DNA from: Myxococcus hansupus
GTDB lineage: Bacteria > Myxococcota > Myxococcia > Myxococcales > Myxococcaceae
Direction of reading: 5' to 3'
DNA: 64,000 bases
Assembly (NCBI RefSeq): GCF_000280925.3
Contig: NZ_CP012109.1
Span: 7,088,501-7,152,500, forward strand
Shown here piece after piece: positions 48,688-58,829 of the stretch. The notes under the pieces are model-generated. The model ran no database searches and was not told where the DNA came from. It worked only from the letters and a program-made list of their open reading frames with translations. Position 1 is the first letter of the stretch. Each line of letters starts with the position of its first letter. Both the position numbers and the translations under genes were made by a program.

Positions 48688-49260
48688 TCAGCGGGAAGAG
48701 GCCACGTGCCGCCGGGCCTTCTCCAACATCCGGCGCAGCGGCGCTTCGTCCGCGCGCGTCATGGCTTCGTCCCACGTGAGCCACTGCACGCCAAAGGATT
48801 CGGCCGGGTCGTGCACCAGGGCCTCCGGGTTCTCCGCCACCACGAGGAAGCGCACATCCAGGTGGTGATGCTCCGGTTCGTCCCGGCGCGCGGGGATGGT
48901 GTGGATGTCCACGTCCAGCGGCTGGGGCGCGGTGGGGTGGAGCGACACGCGGCAGCCCGTCTCCTCGCGCGCTTCCCGCAGCGCGGTGGCCGCCATGCTG
49001 CCTCCGTCCGCAACATCCGCGTGGCCTCCGGGCTGCAACCAGCGCAGCAGTTTGCGGTGGTGCAACAGGACCATCCGGGTGCCGGAGGGGTCCACCACCA
49101 CCGCGCTGCCCGTGAAGTGGGCCTCCGACTGCGTCCGGGAGAAGGGCTGCGCCAGGGCCTGGGCGAAATGGCGCATCCGCTCCAGGTCCTCGCGCTCCTT
49201 CGCATCCTCGGGGACGTGGGTCGCGAGCAGGTCCAGGAGGGCGGTGGCCGTGATTTCCAT
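48688..49260 (-). CDS. NUDIX hydrolase
   Basis: A 190-residue NUDIX protein: residues 50-185 form the fold, with a slightly expanded NUDIX box ([25 protein letters not shown] at about 76-100) that keeps the REAREE metal-binding set and the GGHAD start seen in a common subfamily. NUDIX enzymes hydrolyse nucleoside diphosphates linked to another group. The substrate is not predicted. The ATG at 49260 has GGGGAGG upstream and is preferred to 49368. Confidence 0.9.
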   Translation of the reverse strand: MEITATALLDLLATHVPEDAKEREDLERMRHFAQALAQPFSRTQSEAHFTGSAVVVDPSGTRMVLLHHRKLLRWLQPGGHADVADGGSMAATALREAREETGCRVSLHPTAPQPLDVDIHTIPARRDEPEHHHLDVRFLVVAENPEALVHDPAESFGVQWLTWDEAMTRADEAPLRRMLEKARRHVASSR

Positions 49261-49421
49261 GCCTCCCCGTACTGCTCCGGACCGGGAGGCGCCAGCACCT
49301 TCGCACGCCGGGCGACAAGGACGCGCGGCGCGTACGAGTGGAGCGGCCCCAGCCGGATGTGCTCTCATACGGCCGCCCCGGAACGGCCGGCCCGGTGCAA
49401 CTGGGAGACACGAGTCACACC

Positions 49422-50831
<1,410 letters not shown>

Positions 50832-50973
50832 GCCTCGAAAATCCGTCACCCCCACCACCCCCCCATGACTTTTCACCGGTGTCCCACCTTGGCCCCTTCC
50901 CTTCTGGACGTTCCAGGTGTCCGGAATTGTTGGGGTCCAAGTCGCCACCTCGCCTGGAATCGGGCAAGCAGGC

Positions 50974-50989
50974 TGGCACCTGCCTTGCT
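50974..50989 (+). promoter_or_regulatory. consensus sigma-54 (-24/-12) promoter
   Basis: TGGCAC at 50974-50979, five bases, then TTGCT at 50985-50989 matches the sigma-54 consensus TGGCAC-N5-TTGCW exactly, with GG and GC at the required spacing. The expected start point is about 51000, five bases before the ATG of the downstream gene. It directly follows an NtrC-family activator gene. Confidence 0.75.
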
Positions 50990-51004
50990 TCGAGAGCGCC
51001 CCTG

Positions 51005-52048
51005 ATGAATCTCCGCCCCCTCGCCCTCCTGCTGAGCCTCTTCCTGGCCGGTCCCGGCCAGGCGGCGTCCGGGCTGGAGTCGATGCGGGGTCGGGCCCAG
51101 ACGGCGCGCACGGAGACGCGCTCCCTGCGGGGGCAGCAGCAGACGCTGCGCGACGAACTCAACGGGCTGGCGACGCGCATCGAGGCGCTGAAGGCGCAGC
51201 ACCGCAGCCGGCTGACGGTGGGCACGGAGCTGGAAGCCGCGCTGCGTCGTTCGCAGGACCTGAGCGGTCAGCTCACGGGCCTGGCGCAAGCGGTGGTCGC
51301 GGCGGAGGGTGAGTCGGAGCGCGCGCACCTGGCGCTGCACACCGCGCTGTCGGATGAGCTGGCCCGGCTGCGGCTCGCCTGGGACGGGACGACGGAGCGG
51401 AGCCAGCGCGCGGAGCTGCTGGACGCGATGCGCACGCTGCGCGCCGAGCGCGAGGCGGTCCGCGCGGCCCTGCCCGCCTCGCGCGTCCCCGCCCTGGACC
51501 GGGCTTCCGCCCGGGGCGATGACCCGGAGGACCTGCTGGCCCAGGCGGACACGCTGCGCGACACCGAGGACAAGGTGCGGGAGCGGCTGAAGGCGCTTCG
51601 GGGCCGCATCACCGAGGTGCGCGAGGAGCGCGACCTGGACCGGCGCATGAACGACTTCCTGGGCGAGGAGTCGATGTTCGACGACCAGGACCGGCGGCTG
51701 CGCATGCGCCTGGGCAGCGACCAGACGATTCAGGTGGAGCGCTCCGAGCCCAATCCTCCGGCCTTCCAGGACAGCTCGGACCCTCCGCCTTCCCCCAACG
51801 TGGGCGGACGGCCCAACGAGGGCGGCAACCCGGGGCCGGATCGCCCGCCGTTTCCCATGCAATCCAATCGGGCCACCGACCGCCGGCCCCATGTGGAGAC
51901 GCAGCGCGCGCAGGACCTGGCCGCGGGCAGCGCGCAGGACCTGCCGGCGATGGAGGCAGAAGCCGCGCGGCTGGAGTCCCTGGCCCGCGAGCTGGAAGGC
52001 CGCGCCTCCAAGCTGGAGCGGCGCGCCCAGGAGATGGGCGACCCCTGA
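51005..52048 (+). CDS. secreted coiled-coil protein, probably sigma-54-dependent
   Basis: A 347-residue protein with a signal peptide (LALLLSLFLAGPGQA, cleavage near 21). A long Arg/Glu/Leu-rich coiled coil covers about 25-240, a Pro/Asn/Gly-rich disordered stretch about 245-295, and a second short coiled coil extends to the C-terminus. No named family. A perfect sigma-54 promoter lies 16-31 bp upstream, so the transcript would have an unusually short leader. It follows the sigma-54 activator gene on the same strand and is a natural candidate target of it. Confidence 0.8.
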   Translation: MNLRPLALLLSLFLAGPGQAASGLESMRGRAQTARTETRSLRGQQQTLRDELNGLATRIEALKAQHRSRLTVGTELEAALRRSQDLSGQLTGLAQAVVAAEGESERAHLALHTALSDELARLRLAWDGTTERSQRAELLDAMRTLRAEREAVRAALPASRVPALDRASARGDDPEDLLAQADTLRDTEDKVRERLKALRGRITEVREERDLDRRMNDFLGEESMFDDQDRRLRMRLGSDQTIQVERSEPNPPAFQDSSDPPPSPNVGGRPNEGGNPGPDRPPFPMQSNRATDRRPHVETQRAQDLAAGSAQDLPAMEAEAARLESLARELEGRASKLERRAQEMGDP

Positions 52049-52070
52049 GGCGTGACGGGAGGACGCCCGG

Positions 52071-52607
52071 CTACAGCAGCCCGGTCTCCACCTGGAGCTT
52101 CACCACCGCCTGGAGCCGCACCTCGCGCTCCGGCAGGCGCCCGCGTCCGCGGACGATGATGCTCATGGTGGGCGCGGCCACGAAGGGCTGGAGCTCCACG
52201 TTCTCCACGTTCAGCGACAGCACGGGGTTGGGCAGCCGCAAATCCACGGTCGCCACGTTCTGGCGTGAAGCGATGCGCGCCTCGCGGTCCCCGGCCCGGG
52301 CGAAGAACTCCACCGAATCCAGGAAGGTGAGGTCCTGGTCATCGGGACTGAGGACCTTCAGGGTGAGGGACTCGACCTTGACGGACGTCACCTCGCTCTT
52401 GCGAAGCCCCTGATTCTTGAAGTCCTGGTTCTTGTCGAAATCCATCCCCGCGAAACTGCTGATGGCGGGAAAGCCATTGAGCGGCGTTTCGACGCCACGG
52501 GGGCCCGCGGGCACGGTCGACTCCCCTCTCACCTCGGTGGTGAAGGAGGAGGAGGCACAGGCAGCCAGGCCGAGGCTTGCCGCCGCCAGGAGGGACACAA
52601 GGCGCAT
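52071..52607 (-). CDS. LEA14-like lipoprotein (second copy)
   Basis: A 178-residue lipoprotein with lipobox LAAC (Cys at about 16) followed by a beta-sandwich of alternating strands (VKVESLTLKVLSPDDQDLTFLDSVEFFA, then VDLRLPNPVLSLNVENVELQPF). These are typical of the LEA14/WHy or YceB-like family. The MSIIVRGRGRLPEREVRLQAVVKLQV strands end the protein. It converges with the coiled-coil gene, 22 bp away. The first ATG with a fitting signal peptide is at 52607. Confidence 0.75.
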   Translation of the reverse strand: MRLVSLLAAASLGLAACASSSFTTEVRGESTVPAGPRGVETPLNGFPAISSFAGMDFDKNQDFKNQGLRKSEVTSVKVESLTLKVLSPDDQDLTFLDSVEFFARAGDREARIASRQNVATVDLRLPNPVLSLNVENVELQPFVAAPTMSIIVRGRGRLPEREVRLQAVVKLQVETGLL

Positions 52608-52702
52608 GCGCTCAATGTAACGGGCCGCCCGGGGCGCCGTCACGGGCGGGAGCAACCGGACGGCGCCCTGGCCCTCCGGGGACGGGGTATGGTGCGCGCG
52701 CC

Positions 52703-53767
52703 GTGGCCCGCTCCTTCGCACCGCTGCTCGTCTCCCTCGTCCTGCTCACCGCCGGCAGCGCCCCTGCCGCCGAGTGGGATGGAGCGTTGAGGGGCACCGG
52801 GCGGCTGATGATGGACACCAACGCGCCTCGGGATTTCACGGACCGCCTGACGGCCGCGCCCACGCGGGACCTCGCCTTGAGCCTGCTGGGCTCGGCGGAG
52901 GGGCGAGGCACCTTCGACCGCGCGCAGCTCGTGGGCCGCTACGAGCTGGGCGCGCGCAAGTACCTTCGCTACATCGACGAAGACACGCTGGTTCAGTCCG
53001 GCGCGGTGGAGTCCTCCCTCGCCCTGGGCACGTCGGTGGGCATCGGCCTGGAGGGCCATGCGAAGGACCGGCGCGGCGGGTCTCGCTCGTACTCGGACCT
53101 GGGCACCACCGCCTTCCTGGAGTACGCGCCGGACGCCCAGTTGGCCCTGCGGGTGCGCGCGGGCGCCCGGCGCTTCGTGTACCGGCCGGACCCCACGGCC
53201 AACTTCGGCGGCCCCGAGCTGGGCGTGCTCGGCCGCTACCGGTTCAACCGCCGACACAGCCTGTCCGTGTTCGGTGACTGGAACTCACGCGGCTTCGGCA
53301 CCGCGCCCCGGGCACGGCCTCCGGGCACGGGGGGCCCGTCGGGGCTCCTCTCCGGGCGGCGCCAGGACGGCGCCCTGACGGCGGGGGCCTCGTACACGTA
53401 CCGGGGGCCCTTGGCCCTGGGCGTCACGTACGTGTTCCAGGAAATCTCCTCCAACAGCTACGGCGAGACGCTCCAGCGCCACCGGGTGTCCGCCAACGCC
53501 GGCATCCGCCTGCCCTGGAAGGTGACGCTGCTGGCCCAGGGCTCGCTGGGCCTCACCGCGTACCCGGACGGCATCTACCTCTCCCCGGAAATCATCCTGG
53601 TGGAGGAGGACGAGGGGCAGAACTCGCTCTCACTGAAGCTGGCCCGCCCCCTGACGGACACGTTGGATTTCGAGATGTCGTGGGGGGTGTGGAGCACCCG
53701 TTTGCCCCGCAACGACCTCACCTACACGCGCCAGGTCTTCAGCACCGGCTTCACCTGGCGCTACTGA
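52703..53767 (+). CDS. outer-membrane beta-barrel protein
   Basis: A 354-residue protein: signal peptide (cleavage near APAA, about 23), then continuous alternating beta-strands with aromatic residues at the ends, as in outer-membrane barrels. Examples are LALGTSVGIGLEGHAKDR, LALRVRAGARRFVYRP, HSLSVFGDWNSRG, DGALTAGASYTYRG and a final strand ending FTWRY, whose C-terminal Tyr is a BAM-insertion-type signal. Fourteen or more strands are likely. No ligand suggested. The start is GTG at 52703; the frame upstream lacks a signal-like start. Confidence 0.82.
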   Translation: MARSFAPLLVSLVLLTAGSAPAAEWDGALRGTGRLMMDTNAPRDFTDRLTAAPTRDLALSLLGSAEGRGTFDRAQLVGRYELGARKYLRYIDEDTLVQSGAVESSLALGTSVGIGLEGHAKDRRGGSRSYSDLGTTAFLEYAPDAQLALRVRAGARRFVYRPDPTANFGGPELGVLGRYRFNRRHSLSVFGDWNSRGFGTAPRARPPGTGGPSGLLSGRRQDGALTAGASYTYRGPLALGVTYVFQEISSNSYGETLQRHRVSANAGIRLPWKVTLLAQGSLGLTAYPDGIYLSPEIILVEEDEGQNSLSLKLARPLTDTLDFEMSWGVWSTRLPRNDLTYTRQVFSTGFTWRY

Positions 53768-53777
53768 GGCGCGGGGG

Positions 53778-54092
53778 CTACTCCAGGTCCGCGATGCGCT
53801 CGTCGATTTCCTCGGCGAGCCCCGGGTGCCCCTGGGACAGTGCGTGCTCCCGGGCACGGACCAGCACCTCGCGGGCCTTGGCGGCCTCCCCGGCCCCCGC
53901 CCAGGCGTCCCCCAGGGCCACCATGGCGGCCGCATAGGTGGAATCCAGCCGGACGGCGGACTCCAGGGCCGCCGCCGCTTCGGCGTACTGCCGCCGCTCC
54001 AGGTACAGCTTCCCGAGGGAGAAATGGCTCATGGGGGAGTCGGGAAAGTCCGCCACCATCTTCTTGAACTGTTCCAGCCGGGCGTCGCTCAT
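53778..54092 (-). CDS. small TPR protein
   Basis: A 104-residue protein made of two to three tetratricopeptide repeats (SHFSLGKLYLERRQYAEAAAALESAVRLD, then AAMVALGDAWAGAGEAAKAREVLVRARE) with no signal peptide. It may be a protein-protein adaptor in the cytoplasm. The start at 54092 gives MSDARLEQFKKM; the frame extends upstream but without a good start. It is divergent from rsfS with 61 bp between them and converges with the barrel gene. Confidence 0.8.
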   Translation of the reverse strand: MSDARLEQFKKMVADFPDSPMSHFSLGKLYLERRQYAEAAAALESAVRLDSTYAAAMVALGDAWAGAGEAAKAREVLVRAREHALSQGHPGLAEEIDERIADLE

Positions 54093-54153
54093 GGACACCA
54101 GGAGATAGAGGACCGCTTCCGTGTTGCCAAGGGTGCGGTAGGGTGCGCCGCAC

Positions 54154-54714
54154 ATGGCCACGAAGAAGAAGACGACCGCGAAAAAGACCACCACCCGGGC
54201 CCCGGCGGCCCGGAAGAAGACTGTGTCGGGCAGGACGCCCGCGAAGAAGAAGGCCCCCGTCGCCAAGAAGGCCTCGGGGAAGAAGGCGCCTTCGAAGGCA
54301 CCCGCGAAGAAGAAGAAGGCGAAACTCCCAGTCGCCCCTGCCCAGAAGGCGGGCCCCGCGGAGAACCCGGCCGCCAAGGCGCTGGCCCAGCGCATCGGCA
54401 ACCTGCTGGTGGACAAGAAGGCGCTGGACGTCGTCATCCTCGACGTGCGCGGGATGACGTCCTACGCGGACTACTTCGTCATCGCCTCCGGCGAGAGCGA
54501 CCGCCAGGTGAGCGCCATGGCGGAGAACGTCCAGGTGCAGCTCAAGACGGGCGACGAGCCCCAGCGTCCCATCGGCACCGAGGGCTTCGAGACGGGCCAG
54601 TGGGTGCTGCTCGACTACGGCGAAGTGGTGGCGCACCTGTTCCTCGCGGACCTGCGCGCGCACTACGACCTCGAGGGCCTCTGGGCCGACGCGTCGCGGG
54701 AGAAGCTGGCCTGA
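54154..54714 (+). CDS. rsfS: ribosomal silencing factor RsfS with histone-like N-terminal tail
   Basis: RsfS binds protein L14 and stops 50S-30S joining when nutrients run low. The conserved domain lies in the C-terminal part of the 186-residue product (about 78-186): [58 protein letters not shown] and a final DLEGLW. The first 65 or so residues are an added Lys/Ala/Pro-rich tail of KKAPAKK-like repeats, as in histone H1 tails and myxobacterial DNA-binding proteins. The gene is separated from rlmH by one base, and this gene order (rsfS-rlmH) is widely conserved. Confidence 0.93.
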   Translation: MATKKKTTAKKTTTRAPAARKKTVSGRTPAKKKAPVAKKASGKKAPSKAPAKKKKAKLPVAPAQKAGPAENPAAKALAQRIGNLLVDKKALDVVILDVRGMTSYADYFVIASGESDRQVSAMAENVQVQLKTGDEPQRPIGTEGFETGQWVLLDYGEVVAHLFLADLRAHYDLEGLWADASREKLA

Positions 54715-54715
54715 A

Positions 54716-55180
54716 GTGAAGGTCCGGCTCCTCTCCATCGGCAAGGACCGCTCGGGCTTGTACGAGCCCGCGGTCCAGGAGTACGCCCGGCGCCTGGGCC
54801 ACTACACCCGCTTCGAGCTGGTGGAGATGGCCGAGGCCAGCGGCAAGCGCCTCAAGCCCGGGGACGCGAAGGCCGCCGAAGCCGACGCGATTCTCGCGAA
54901 GCGCAAGCCGCAGGACTGGCTGGTGGCCCTGGACGAGCGCGGCTCGCTGCTCGACTCCCCCGAGCTGAGCCGCTACGTGGGCAAGGCGCAGACGGGCGCC
55001 AAGGACTTGCTGTTCGTCATTGGCGGTGACGAGGGCCTGGACGCGCGCGTGCGGGATGCTGCGAACCTCACGCTGTCCCTGTCGAAGATGACGCTGCCCC
55101 ACCGGCTGGCGCGCGTGGTGCTCATCGAACAGCTCTACCGCGCGTTCACCATCCTCAAGGGCGAGCCGTACCACAAGTAG
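54716..55180 (+). CDS. rlmH: 23S rRNA pseudouridine-1915 N3-methyltransferase
   Basis: SPOUT-class methyltransferase that modifies pseudouridine 1915 in helix 69 of 23S rRNA. The 154-residue product has standard length and hallmark segments: [10 protein letters not shown] (SAM-binding knot region) and [35 protein letters not shown]-type ending, with the YHK terminus conserved. Start is GTG at 54716, one base after the rsfS stop. Confidence 0.96.
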   Translation: MKVRLLSIGKDRSGLYEPAVQEYARRLGHYTRFELVEMAEASGKRLKPGDAKAAEADAILAKRKPQDWLVALDERGSLLDSPELSRYVGKAQTGAKDLLFVIGGDEGLDARVRDAANLTLSLSKMTLPHRLARVVLIEQLYRAFTILKGEPYHK

Positions 55181-55201
55181 GCGACCGGGCCAGGGTGCCC
55201 G

Positions 55202-55223
55202 GCGCCACCGTCAGGCGTGGCGC
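55202..55223 (+). terminator. hairpin after rlmH
   Basis: GCGCCAC (55202-55208) and GTGGCGC (55217-55223) form a 7-bp stem with an 8-base loop, 21 bases after the rlmH stop. A modest candidate. Confidence 0.35.
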
Positions 55224-55244
55224 GCGGGTGCCGTCCACCGGCGC

Positions 55245-56402
55245 ATGCGGACCGAAGCCTCGACTGAACCCCTCTCTCCCTCCGCGCCGCCCGCGAGCGT
55301 GCGTGTCATTGCCTCGGCCCAATCCTGGGTGGAAGGCGAGGCCGTCCGTCAGTTGGAGGCCATGGCGCGCCTCCCCGGCATGACGCTGGCGGTGGGACTC
55401 CCCGACCTCCACCCTGGCAAGGGCGCTCCGGTGGGCGCGGCATTCCTGTCGGAGGGCTTCTTCTATCCCTACCTGGTGGGCAGTGACATCGGCTGTGGCA
55501 TGGGCCTGTGGAACGTGGACCTGCTGGCGCGCAAGGCCAAGCCGGAGCGCTGGGCAGGCAAGTTGGACCTGGAAGGCCCGTGGGCGGGCGACACGGAAGG
55601 CTTTCTCCAGGAGCACGGCGTGAAGTCCTCGGGTTTCGAGGCCGCGCTGGGCACGGTGGGCGGCGGCAACCACTTCGCGGAGTTGCAGCGGGTGGACGCG
55701 GTTCACGACGCACCGGCCTTCGCCGCGCTGGGCTTGTCGGCGGAGCGGTTGCTCCTCCTGGCCCACTCCGGCTCGAGAGGCCTGGGCGAGGCGATTCTCC
55801 GGGCCCACGTCGACCGCCACGCGGCGGGCGGACTCGCGGACGACTCCCCGGAAGCGGAGGCCTACCTCGCGCGGCATGACCACGCGGTGGCCTGGGGACG
55901 CGCCAACCGCGCGCTGGTGGCGCGGAGGATGCTGGACGGCATCGGCGCCACGGGACAGCGTGTCCTGGACGTGTGCCACAACAGCGTCACCCCTCGGCGT
56001 GACGCGGCGCGGACGCAGTGGCTGCACCGCAAGGGCGCGGCGCCGTCCGACGAAGGGCCGGTGGTGATTCCCGGCAGCCGGGGCGCGCTCAGCTACCTGG
56101 TGGTTCCCACGGGCGAGGGACTCGTCAGCGCGCACAGCCTGGCGCATGGCGCGGGCCGCAAGTGGACGCGCAGCGCCGCCCGGGACCGGATGCGCGAGCG
56201 ATTCACGGCGGAGGCGCTCACCCGGACCTCATTCAAGAGCCACGTGGTGTGCGAGGACCGGGACCTGCTCTTCGAGGAGGCGCCGCCCGCGTACAAGCCC
56301 ATCGACCGCGTGGTGACGGACCTGGTGGAGGCTGGACTGGTGCGCGTGGTGGCGACCCTGGCGCCCGTGCTCACGTACAAGACGCGCGCGCGGCAGGAGT
56401 AG
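55245..56402 (+). CDS. RtcB-family RNA ligase homologue
   Basis: A 385-residue RtcB-like protein, shorter than canonical RtcB (about 480). Motifs kept are LPDLHPGKG (metal/GMP site), GSDIGCGMG, GTVGGGNHFAEL, AHSGSRGLGE, HKGA and a late SLAHGAGRKWTRS whose His should be guanylylated. The size fits the RtcB2/release-factor-H-coupled branch, but no prfH gene is adjacent in the window. Canonical RtcB joins 2',3'-cyclic phosphate or 3'-phosphate ends to 5'-OH ends and repairs damaged RNA. Followed at nine bases by a GNAT gene. Confidence 0.85.
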   Translation: MRTEASTEPLSPSAPPASVRVIASAQSWVEGEAVRQLEAMARLPGMTLAVGLPDLHPGKGAPVGAAFLSEGFFYPYLVGSDIGCGMGLWNVDLLARKAKPERWAGKLDLEGPWAGDTEGFLQEHGVKSSGFEAALGTVGGGNHFAELQRVDAVHDAPAFAALGLSAERLLLLAHSGSRGLGEAILRAHVDRHAAGGLADDSPEAEAYLARHDHAVAWGRANRALVARRMLDGIGATGQRVLDVCHNSVTPRRDAARTQWLHRKGAAPSDEGPVVIPGSRGALSYLVVPTGEGLVSAHSLAHGAGRKWTRSAARDRMRERFTAEALTRTSFKSHVVCEDRDLLFEEAPPAYKPIDRVVTDLVEAGLVRVVATLAPVLTYKTRARQE

Positions 56403-56411
56403 GGTTCACGC

Positions 56412-57212
56412 ATGCGGATGCCTCTCGACCCCGACTCGCCGCTCGTGCGGTCCGCCATGGAAGCCAACCAGGTGGAGCACATGACGTACCTGGCGCGGCG
56501 GCTCCCGGGCGCCATCGTCCAGGATACTCCCGGGCTGCTGCTCGTCGACTCGGGCCTGCCCTGCAACACCTTCAACGTCGTCTGTCGCGCCCGGCTCGCC
56601 CGTGAGGAAGCGGATGCGCGCATCGCCGCCGCCGTCTCGCACTTCCGGGACAAGTCCTTCCCCTTCGCGTGGTGGGCAGGGCCGGACGCCCTGCCCGAGG
56701 ACCTGGACGCGCGCCTATCCGCTCACGGACTGGTGAACGCCGAACAGGAGCTGGGCATGTCCATGGACCTGTCGCGGTTGCCGGCGCTCACGCTGCCGCC
56801 CGGACTGAGCATTCGGCGCGCGGAGGATGAACGCACCCTGGCGGACTTCGCCCACGTCGTCGCCGCGAACTGGGAACCCTCCGACGCGGACGTGGTGGAG
56901 TTCTACGCACGGACGGCGCACGCCGCGCTCGCGCCGGACAGCCCCATCCGCTTCTTCGTGGGCTACCTGGATGGCGAGCCGGTCTCCGCCAGTGAGTGCC
57001 ATATGGCGCAGGGCGTCGCGGGACTCTACTCGGTGGCCACCCTGCGTCACGCGCGGCGGAGGGGCATCGGCTCGGCGCTCACGTTGGCGCCTCTGCTGGA
57101 CGCCCGGGAGGCAGGCTACCGGACAGCCACGCTCCAGGCCTCGGCGCAGGGACAGGGCGTCTACTCCCGGCTGGGTTTCGTCCCCCGCGACACCTTCCGC
57201 GAGTACCAATAA
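56412..57212 (+). CDS. GNAT-family acetyltransferase
   Basis: A 266-residue GNAT protein: an N-terminal helical/beta region (about 1-125), then a GNAT domain (about 130-265). The acetyl-CoA loop is RHARRRGIGSALTLAPL at about 218, and the final strands end QGVYSRLGFVPRDTFREY. The substrate is not known. It follows the RtcB-like gene by nine bases on the same strand, so the two may be co-transcribed. The start at 56412 is the first ATG. Confidence 0.88.
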   Translation: MRMPLDPDSPLVRSAMEANQVEHMTYLARRLPGAIVQDTPGLLLVDSGLPCNTFNVVCRARLAREEADARIAAAVSHFRDKSFPFAWWAGPDALPEDLDARLSAHGLVNAEQELGMSMDLSRLPALTLPPGLSIRRAEDERTLADFAHVVAANWEPSDADVVEFYARTAHAALAPDSPIRFFVGYLDGEPVSASECHMAQGVAGLYSVATLRHARRRGIGSALTLAPLLDAREAGYRTATLQASAQGQGVYSRLGFVPRDTFREYQ

Positions 57213-57268
57213 GCGCTCCCGCTTTTTGTCCTCTCCCGTCTGGCGCCTGCATGGTTAGGGTTCGGAGC

Positions 57269-58810
57269 ATGACGCCCGCGCACAAGGTCCTGCTCTGCAT
57301 CCTGGATGGTTGGGGTATCCGCCAGGAGCGTGACAACAACGCCATTCTCCAGGCCGGCACGCCGCACCTGGACAAGCTGGCCGCCCCCTACCCCTTCACC
57401 GAGTTGCAGACGGCGGGCCTGGCCGTGGGCCTGCCCGAGGGGCAGATGGGCAACTCCGAGGTGGGCCACACCAACATCGGCGCGGGGCGAATCGTCTACC
57501 AGGACCTGGTGCGCATCAATCGCGCCGCGGAGTCAGGTGAGCTGGCGCAGAACCCCGTGCTCCGCGCCGCACTGGACGGTGTGAAGGCGGACGGCAAGGC
57601 GCTGCACCTGCTGGGGCTGGTGTCGCCCGGCGGGGTCCACTCGTCCATGGACCACCTGTTCGCGCTGCTCAAGGCGGCGCGCGAGCGCAACGTGGCCCAC
57701 GTCTATGTGCATGCGTTCCTGGACGGACGTGACACGCCGCCGCAGAGCGCGCTGGGCTACGTGGAGGAATTGGAGCGCTTCCTTCACGAGACGCAGACGG
57801 GCCGCATCGCCACCGTGAGCGGGCGCTTCTACGCCATGGACCGAGACAAGCGCTGGGACCGCGTGAAGCAGGCCTACGACGCGATGGTGTTCGGCCAGGG
57901 CCCCAAGGCACCGGACGCGCTGAGCGCCATCCGCGCATCCTACGCGGAGAAGGTCACCGACGAGTTCGTGAAGCCCACGGTGCTGGCCGGCCGTGACGGC
58001 ACGCCGGTGGGCCGCATCCAGGACGGCGACGCGGTGCTCTTCTTCAACTTCCGCGCGGACCGGGCGCGGGAGCTGACGCAGGCGCTCGCGTTCCCGGAGT
58101 TCAAGGAGTTCGACCGGGGCGGGCTGCGGCTGGGCCGCTACGTGTGCATGACCCAGTTCGACGAGACGTTCAAGCTGCCCTCCCTCTTCGAGCCGGACCA
58201 GCCGCAGGACATCTTCCCGGAGCTGCTGTCGCGCCAGGGGCTGCGCCAGTTCCGCACGGCGGAGACGGAGAAGTACGCGCACGTCACGTTCTTCTTCAAC
58301 GGCGGCCGCGAGGTCGTCTACGCGGGCGAGGACCGACACCTGGTGCCCAGCCCGCGCGACGTGAAGACGTACGACTTGAAGCCGGAGATGTCCGCGTACG
58401 AGGTGACGGCGGAGCTGGTGCGGCGGCTCGACTCCGGGAAGTACGACTTCGCGCTGGTGAACTTCGCCAACCCGGACATGGTGGGCCACAGCGGCCGGCT
58501 GGACGCGGCGATGAAGGCCGTGAGGGCCGTGGACGAATGCCTGGGCATCCTCGGCAAGGCGTGTGAGCGCAACGGATGGGTGCTGGCCATCTCCGCGGAC
58601 CATGGCAACTGCGAGCAGATGGTGGACTTCGAGACGGGCGAGCCGCACACCGCGCACACGCTCAACCCGGTGCCCTTCCACCTCATCCACCCGGACTTCC
58701 GCGGCCAGAAGCTGCGCCCGGGCATCCTCGCGGACATCGCGCCCACGCTGTGCAAGGTGATGGGGCTGCCGCAGTCGAAGGAGATGAACCGGCAGGGTCT
58801 GCTGCCGTGA
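57269..58810 (+). CDS. gpmI: 2,3-bisphosphoglycerate-independent phosphoglycerate mutase
   Basis: Mn2+-dependent interconversion of 3- and 2-phosphoglycerate in glycolysis and gluconeogenesis. The 513-residue product has full length, the metal-binding Asp in LLCILDGWG at 8-16, and the phosphorylated Ser63 in MGNSEVGHTNIGAGR. It continues with HAFLDGRDTPP, FNFRADRARELTQ, VNFANPDMVGHSG, SADHGNCEQM and PHTAHTLNPVPF. ATG 57251 is in frame six codons upstream, but 57269 fits the family better. comF starts 19 bp after it. Confidence 0.96.
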   Translation: MTPAHKVLLCILDGWGIRQERDNNAILQAGTPHLDKLAAPYPFTELQTAGLAVGLPEGQMGNSEVGHTNIGAGRIVYQDLVRINRAAESGELAQNPVLRAALDGVKADGKALHLLGLVSPGGVHSSMDHLFALLKAARERNVAHVYVHAFLDGRDTPPQSALGYVEELERFLHETQTGRIATVSGRFYAMDRDKRWDRVKQAYDAMVFGQGPKAPDALSAIRASYAEKVTDEFVKPTVLAGRDGTPVGRIQDGDAVLFFNFRADRARELTQALAFPEFKEFDRGGLRLGRYVCMTQFDETFKLPSLFEPDQPQDIFPELLSRQGLRQFRTAETEKYAHVTFFFNGGREVVYAGEDRHLVPSPRDVKTYDLKPEMSAYEVTAELVRRLDSGKYDFALVNFANPDMVGHSGRLDAAMKAVRAVDECLGILGKACERNGWVLAISADHGNCEQMVDFETGEPHTAHTLNPVPFHLIHPDFRGQKLRPGILADIAPTLCKVMGLPQSKEMNRQGLLP

Positions 58811-58829
58811 ACGTCGGGGGACGCGGCCG

